Shown in pieces: positions 16,558 to 20,654 of a stretch of DNA of 20,654 nucleotides. The notes under the pieces were generated by a model. The model was given only the letters and a program-made list of their open reading frames with translations. It did no database searches and was not told the DNA's origin. The first letter of the stretch is position 1. Each line of letters starts with the position of its first letter. This stretch comes from Methanobacterium sp. (GTDB taxonomy: Archaea > Methanobacteriota > Methanobacteria > Methanobacteriales > Methanobacteriaceae): the NCBI GenBank assembly GCA_028700095.1, contig JAQVTJ010000005.1:9494-30147 (forward strand), in the 5' to 3' direction. A program made the position numbers and the translations under genes.

Positions 16558-17541
16558 TTAACTTTGAATTTTTATTATTTTTACAATATTATCAAGATTT
16601 TCAGGTGTCATACATTTTATATCAAGATTTTTTATTTCAACACATATTGCATTTATTTTCACCCTATTATAATTAGGACATACAGTTATTATACTGCCTC
16701 CATGTACATTAAAACTATTTTTTAACTGATAACGTAACTTTTTAGGATGTTTATCTGGAATTATTATATTTAAACCTTGTTTATCTTCATATAAAACTTC
16801 TCTAAATTCCATTATTTCTGATTTTAAATAGTTACACGCATCTAAGGTTTTAGAAAGTGTGTAAGGTGCATTTTGTATTTCTAAAGCAATACCTGTACAA
16901 GTTACTGGATCTGCTTTTAAACTTTTTATAATATTTTGGGCTGAATTAATTAAATTTATATTGTTTGTTGAAATAAAACCCCCATTTCCAACATTAACTG
17001 TTTTAGGAGTTCCAGTAGATGCAACAATTACATGTGCATGTTCACCATTTCCAAGTCTTCTATTTTCATCTCCAATCCCACCAGATGCATCTTCAACTAA
17101 TATAACATCCATATCATCACAAATCTTATAAATATCTTTTATAGGTTGTTCTGCTGAATATCCTGCGAAACTGGTTATAAAAAGAGCTTCAGGATTAAAT
17201 TTTTCAATTAAATATTTTAATTTATTGGTTTCTATAAGACCTAGTTGTGTTGGAATTTCAACCACTTTAATATTAAGAAATTCTGCCATTTTTTTAAATC
17301 CTATCCAACCACCTTGATCAGGAATTATGATCTTATCTTTAAATGTACTCATTACAGATAAAATAGCAGAATTTCCACTGTTAACAATTTTAACTTGTTC
17401 ATGTTTGGTTAATTTTTTTATATTGTCTTCTGCATTTAATATTTCTTCATATCTATTGCCTGGGATATGTTTTAAATTAAGTGCGGTTTTACACATAGCA
17501 TTTCTTGTTTCAAATGATGGTCTTCTATAATATAAATCCAT
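16558..17541 (-). CDS. DegT/DnrJ-like PLP-dependent aminotransferase-fold protein
   Basis: This 327-residue protein has the fold-type I PLP enzyme pattern. The phosphate-binding NSGNSAILSVM segment is near 54-64. The aspartate that pairs with the pyridine nitrogen is in ILVEDASGGIG (Asp151). The likely Schiff-base lysine is in VASTGTPKTVNVGNGGFIST (Lys180), with the glycine-rich follow-up typical of DegT/DnrJ/EryC1 proteins. Family members include sugar aminotransferases, but archaeal proteins of this kind are mostly uncharacterised, so the substrate is unknown. ATG 17541 is preceded by GAGGAT with seven bases spacing. The gene starts 14 bases after the nreA stop codon and is almost certainly cotranscribed with it. 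A functional tie to DNA repair is not evident. Confidence 0.75.
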   Translation of the reverse strand: MDLYYRRPSFETRNAMCKTALNLKHIPGNRYEEILNAEDNIKKLTKHEQVKIVNSGNSAILSVMSTFKDKIIIPDQGGWIGFKKMAEFLNIKVVEIPTQLGLIETNKLKYLIEKFNPEALFITSFAGYSAEQPIKDIYKICDDMDVILVEDASGGIGDENRRLGNGEHAHVIVASTGTPKTVNVGNGGFISTNNINLINSAQNIIKSLKADPVTCTGIALEIQNAPYTLSKTLDACNYLKSEIMEFREVLYEDKQGLNIIIPDKHPKKLRYQLKNSFNVHGGSIITVCPNYNRVKINAICVEIKNLDIKCMTPENLDNIVKIIKIQS

Positions 17542-17555
17542 AAATAATATCCTCT

Positions 17556-18721
17556 TTATTTTAGTATAAAACTGTCTAATGTTGTTTGTCTAGATTGTAT
17601 AAGTTCTTTTAGAAGATTGCTTTGTTTTACAAATTTTTCAATTGGAAGTTTGAATTTGGTGGATATATATGAAAGAGCAGTTTTCATATCCTCAAATTCT
17701 AATGGTTTTTGGTTCATTGCATGTCTAACATTTTCACGAACATTAAAAACACCAAGAGGCACATATCCATTATAAGCTTCTCTTAAAACTATTACTCCGG
17801 CCTGTTGTTGTTGGGCAAGATATTCAAGTACTGCCATTTTACATGTGTAATAACAGCCTCCAACTTTTGAATAACCCTTTTTGCCAGTGTTTAGTTCATA
17901 ATCAGAAAATATTAATTCTTCCCTTCCTAAAACATGTAAAAATGCTTCCATCCATTCATATTGCCATTGGGTTGGTATTAAAAGAATTGCATAATAATTA
18001 TTTAGACTTGAAAATTCATATACATGATATGTGTCAAGAACATCATTATATCTGACATTTTTAAGTAGATTATCACCTATGGTACTGTCACATGTAGTTA
18101 TAGACCATCTTGTTGGTAAAAGCTTTCTTCTTTTACCAATTCCCATTGCACCTACGGAAAATGCTTTTTGTATATTTGAAAAGGGTATTCCTTTATTATT
18201 AAGGTTTAAAACAGCATCTGAGGCCTTAAGATCATTATCATAGAAAACCTTTTCAAGTTCATGATCCCATTTAACATTTTCAATATTAAATTTCTGTATA
18301 AGTGCACTTGGACCATGTGGTATGTGTTCATCACTAAATGAACTGCCTCTTGGTTTTTTAGTGAATTCTGCTTCACTTCCAATAGAACTGCCAGCAAGAG
18401 ATATTTCTTGAAGTTTTTCAATAAAATTATTTTCCAAGTCTTTAATACCTACTATTTGTTTTCCACGTACAAGATTCAATCTATATCCTATTATATCCTC
18501 TTGACTTTTTTTTGTGGAATCCAAGATTCTGGCATGTCCATTATGGTAGTGTCACCTGAAACAGGTGCTATCATAGGTCCTGCATATACTTTAGGATAAT
18601 TCCAACTTCCAATAAAAACAGATGGTGGTGTGCTTCCATCAATTTCCCTACCCACATCAACTGAATGTAGTTTAATTCTAGAAGTTAGTTTCTTAAGATA
18701 AGCTGTTTTGTTATTTATCAT
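17556..18721 (-). CDS. nreA: DNA repair protein NreA, interrupted by a single frameshift
   Basis: NreA is an archaeal DNA repair protein that works with PCNA. The N-terminal part is encoded from ATG 18721 (SRIKLHSVDVGREIDGSTPP, VFIGSWNYPKVYAGPMIAPV, IMDMPESWIPQKK). It runs into a stop at 18491. The rest continues in the -1 frame from the A8 run at 18506-18513 (SQEDIIGYRLNLVRG onward) to 17556. Joined through a -1 slip, the product is 388 residues, a usual Nre length. The very C-terminus RQTTLDSFILK is a PIP box (Q-x-x-L-x-x-F) for PCNA binding, as described for NreA. The zinc-knuckle N-terminus of some Nre proteins is absent. A sequencing indel, a recent mutation, or recoding could explain the break. 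TTG 18524, which would start the second part alone, has no good ribosome site. Confidence 0.85.
18506..18513 (-). other. A8 frameshift site in nreA (slippery heptamer)
   Basis: On the coding strand the zero frame reads CCA CAA AAA AAA GTC, which places a perfect A AAA AAA heptamer. A -1 slip gives AAA AAA AGT CAA, restoring the conserved NreA frame exactly at the point where homology changes frame. An A9 run would likewise restore the frame, so a one-base deletion in the homopolymer is the simple alternative. No strong downstream stem-loop or upstream stimulator was seen by eye. Confidence 0.6.
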
Positions 18722-18851
18722 AATTGATCTAAGTATAACTATAAAATACTATCTTAAAATGTCTATGAGAGCATTTGAGCAGTAAAACCCACAATTAAGT
18801 TTTTTTATAATTTTTATTAATTAAAATATTTACTAAAATATTATAAAATTT

Positions 18852-19316
18852 CTATATTCTTTTAACAAGTTTTAAGGATGCAGAATTCATACAATATCGC
18901 AGTCCTGTGGGTTTAGGTCCGTCAGTAAAAATATGTCCTAGATGTGCATTACAACGTTTGCATAATGCTTCTGTTCTTAACATACCATGACTTTTATCAC
19001 TATGTTCTTTAATATTTTCCTCTGCTATAGGTTGCCAGAAACTTGGCCATCCAGTTCCAGAATCAAACTTAGTATTTGAATCAAACAGATCAGTACCACA
19101 ACATATACATTGATATATTCCATCCTTATGACAATTATGATACTTACCAGTAAATGCAAATTCTGTTCCTTTTTGCCTTGCAACATTATATGAATCTGTA
19201 TTCAATATTTTTTTCCATTTTTCATCTGTTTTTTCTATTGTTTCAACCAGTTCTATCTTACCAGTTTTTACAAAATAGATAGATACATATAATTCTTCTT
19301 TGGAATTGGTTGTCAT
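18852..19316 (-). CDS. msrB: Peptide-methionine (R)-S-oxide reductase MsrB
   Basis: MsrB reduces the R form of methionine sulfoxide in proteins, part of oxidative damage repair in the cytosol. The fold signatures are clear: GTEFAFTGKYHNCHKDGIYQC, then FDSGTGWPSFWQPI, SHGMLRTEALCKRCNAHLGHIFTDGP and GLRYCMNSASL. The catalytic cysteine is Cys142 in RYCMNS. Two CxxC pairs (70/73 and 119/122) bind the structural zinc. At 154 residues it is a stand-alone MsrB, with an N-terminal extension of about 28 residues before the usual domain start. ATG 19316 lacks a ribosome binding site; a later start is possible. It lies downstream of guaAB in the same direction, with a T tract between, so it is probably a separate transcript. 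Confidence 0.94.
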   Translation of the reverse strand: MTTNSKEELYVSIYFVKTGKIELVETIEKTDEKWKKILNTDSYNVARQKGTEFAFTGKYHNCHKDGIYQCICCGTDLFDSNTKFDSGTGWPSFWQPIAEENIKEHSDKSHGMLRTEALCKRCNAHLGHIFTDGPKPTGLRYCMNSASLKLVKRI

Positions 19317-19372
19317 AATAATATATTATGATTATAACTAAAACTAATAATATACTAATTTCATGATTATAT

Positions 19373-19403
19373 AAAAAAAAAATATAATTAAATTAAAAAA
19401 AGT
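19373..19403 (-). terminator. T-tract terminator after guaAB
   Basis: Minus-strand T runs (A runs at 19396-19402 and 19373-19382 on the plus strand) follow the guaAB stop codon within 50 bases. This suggests that guaAB ends here and msrB has its own promoter in the remaining 55 bases. Confidence 0.4.
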
Positions 19404-19418
19404 TATTAATCCTCATTT

Positions 19419-20345
19419 TTAGGCAAATTCAATTGTACTAGGTGGTTTGTCACTTATAGAAAGTGAAACATGTGTTACTTTGGGTATTTCAGCTGTTATT
19501 CTTTGTGATATTGTTTTTATCATATGCCATGGGAGTTCAGGGACATTTGCAGTCATTGCATCAATTGATTCAACCATTCGAAGCACAACAAGATAACCAA
19601 AATCTCTTATATCACCTTTAACTCCTGTAACTTTTGTATTGGTTAATACAGCAAAGTATTGCCATAAATTTGCATCAAGACCTTCTTTTTTAACTTCTTC
19701 CTCTACAATTGCATTGGCTTTTCTACATATCTCTAATTTTTCAGGGGTTAATACACCTACTACTCTTACTGCAAGTCCAGGACCAGGATATGGTTGTCTG
19801 TTAATCATTTCATCAGGAAGACCTAATTTACTTCCTATTACCCTAACTTCATCTTTGTAAAGCTCTCTTATAGGTTCAACAATTTCCAATACCAGTCCAT
19901 GTGGAAGTGCAATATTATGATGTGATTTTATTTGCCCATCACTTTCTATCCAATCTGGTGCTATTGTACCTTGTACAAGAAATTCAGCGCCTTCTTCTTC
20001 TGCAACCCTTTCAAAAACCCTTATAAATAATTCACCAATAATCTTTCTTTTTTCTTCAGGATCAGAAATACCATCAAGCCTGTCTAAAAATTCTTCTTCT
20101 GCATTGATAGTTCGGAGATTAAGCCGATCCTTAAATGTATTATTAACATAATCTGATTCTCCTTCTCTTAAAAGTCCATGATCAACAAATACTGCTATTA
20201 GATTATCACCAATAGCATTTGAAGTTAATACTGACGCTACTGAGCTATCTACACCACCAGAAAGTGCTATTATGGCATTTTTATCCCCTATTATATTTTT
20301 TATTTCTTGTATTGATTCATTTATAAAATCAGATGGATTTAACAT
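19419..20345 (-). CDS. guaAB: GMP synthase (glutamine-hydrolysing) subunit B
   Basis: This is the ATP-pyrophosphatase subunit of archaeal two-subunit GMP synthase. It adenylates XMP and adds ammonia supplied by the separate glutaminase subunit (GuaAA), which is not in this window. The PP-loop is ALSGGVDSSVAS (SGGVDSS at 29-35). Further family motifs are VQGTIAPDWIESDGQIKSHHN, the XMP-binding NRQPYPGPGLAVRVVG, and a C-terminal dimerisation domain ending TMTANVPELPWHM-like and DKPPSTIEFA. The length, 308 residues, is standard. ATG 20345 is chosen because AGGTGA lies six bases upstream; the in-frame GTG at 20354 is part of that site. It is divergent from the GtrA-like gene. Confidence 0.97.
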   Translation of the reverse strand: MLNPSDFINESIQEIKNIIGDKNAIIALSGGVDSSVASVLTSNAIGDNLIAVFVDHGLLREGESDYVNNTFKDRLNLRTINAEEEFLDRLDGISDPEEKRKIIGELFIRVFERVAEEEGAEFLVQGTIAPDWIESDGQIKSHHNIALPHGLVLEIVEPIRELYKDEVRVIGSKLGLPDEMINRQPYPGPGLAVRVVGVLTPEKLEICRKANAIVEEEVKKEGLDANLWQYFAVLTNTKVTGVKGDIRDFGYLVVLRMVESIDAMTANVPELPWHMIKTISQRITAEIPKVTHVSLSISDKPPSTIEFA

Positions 20346-20536
20346 GTTTTTCACCTTGGATAAATATTTGATTATGTTTTATCATAACCACTATAAAATT
20401 TATTTTCTATAATTTTTTTTGGATATTATATGTATATTTCAATTATTTCATTTATATTAATTATTGTTAATAACTAAAGATGGATAAATATTATTTCTAA
20501 GGGGATTAATATTATATTATAGGGAGGATAAAATTT

Positions 20537-20654
20537 TTGTTAAAGAAAAATCTGTTGAGAAATCAAACAGATAAAACTGGAATTTAATTTTTAAGATATA
20601 TTTTAGTGGGATGGATAGTTTTTATAATAGATTATGGTTTTTTATTTATTTTAC
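20537..20654 (+). pseudogene. GtrA-family membrane protein start, interrupted by TAA
   Basis: A strong ribosome binding site (GGGAGGAT, 20522-20529) precedes TTG 20537, which begins MLKKNLLRNQTDKTGI and then meets TAA at 20585-20587. The same frame continues FLRYILVGWIVFIIDYGFLF to the window edge. This is the recognisable first membrane segment of the GtrA family (F-L-R-x-x-x-V-G...I-D-x-G). GtrA-like proteins are four-helix membrane proteins linked to polyprenyl-linked sugars and surface polysaccharides. The TAA sits where related proteins usually have glutamine (IQFLRY), one C-to-T change from CAA. Start at GTG 20606 would remove half the helix and lacks a ribosome site. Only about 118 bases are visible, so the rest of the gene cannot be judged. 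Confidence 0.5.

Noticed and set aside
18206..18421. 71-residue minus-strand frame inside nreA
   Set aside because: It is the third frame of a region that encodes conserved NreA sequence in the frame read from 18524 to 17556.
20346..20536. Possible riboswitch or purine regulatory RNA upstream of guaAB
   Set aside because: The region is almost all A and T with no plausible aptamer helices, and the guaAB ribosome site sits directly at the start codon.

Overview
The window is chromosomal DNA from a very AT-rich methanogenic archaeon, most likely of the order Methanobacteriales (Methanobrevibacter or Methanosphaera type). The evidence is the set of archaeal genes: topoisomerase VI A and B, aIF1A, Rio1, a Dim2/Krr1-type KH protein, a type II glyceraldehyde-3-phosphate dehydrogenase, the separate GMP synthase B subunit, citramalate synthase, a digeranylgeranylglycerolipid reductase, Trm-G10, the KEOPS subunit Cgi121 and the repair protein NreA. 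Shine-Dalgarno sites of the GGAGG/GGTGA type precede many genes, several starts are TTG, and intergenic DNA is full of A and T runs. The species cannot be fixed from the window. A moeA gene is a mild argument against Methanosphaera stadtmanae, which from memory has lost molybdopterin synthesis.

Layout. 1-426 (-): N-terminal part of type II GAPDH. 427-1456: about 1 kb of AT-rich DNA without a convincing gene. 1457-1891 (+): small secreted protein. 2079-2225 (-): 48-residue zinc-ribbon protein. 2533-7220 (-): conserved information-processing cluster reading aIF1A, rio1, KH protein, top6B, top6A, ending in a stem-loop with a T tract. 7221-7906: divergent intergenic region with small palindromes and a direct repeat. 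7907-9139 (+): moeA, convergent with an ApbE-like UPF0280 gene (9176-9931, -), which is divergent from a membrane PH-domain gene (9989-10618, +). A YnfA-family gene follows at 10698. 11385-13588 (+): lipid reductase overlapping trmG10. 13815-15314 (+): cimA. 15462-16530 (+): four-helix membrane protein overlapping cgi121. 16558-18721 (-): PLP-fold protein downstream of nreA. 18852-19316 (-): msrB. 19419-20345 (-): guaAB. 20537-20654 (+): start of a GtrA-family gene.

The content is mostly core housekeeping: DNA topology, translation initiation, ribosome maturation, tRNA modification, archaeal lipid saturation, isoleucine synthesis and GMP synthesis. No phage, insertion sequence, CRISPR array, tRNA or rRNA was seen. 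The most notable points are two interrupted genes. nreA is split by a single -1 frame change on an A8 run that also forms a perfect A AAA AAA slippery heptamer, with an intact PCNA-binding motif at the far end. The GtrA-like gene at the right edge has a strong ribosome binding site but a TAA where glutamine is expected. I see no clear sign of an unknown multi-gene system.
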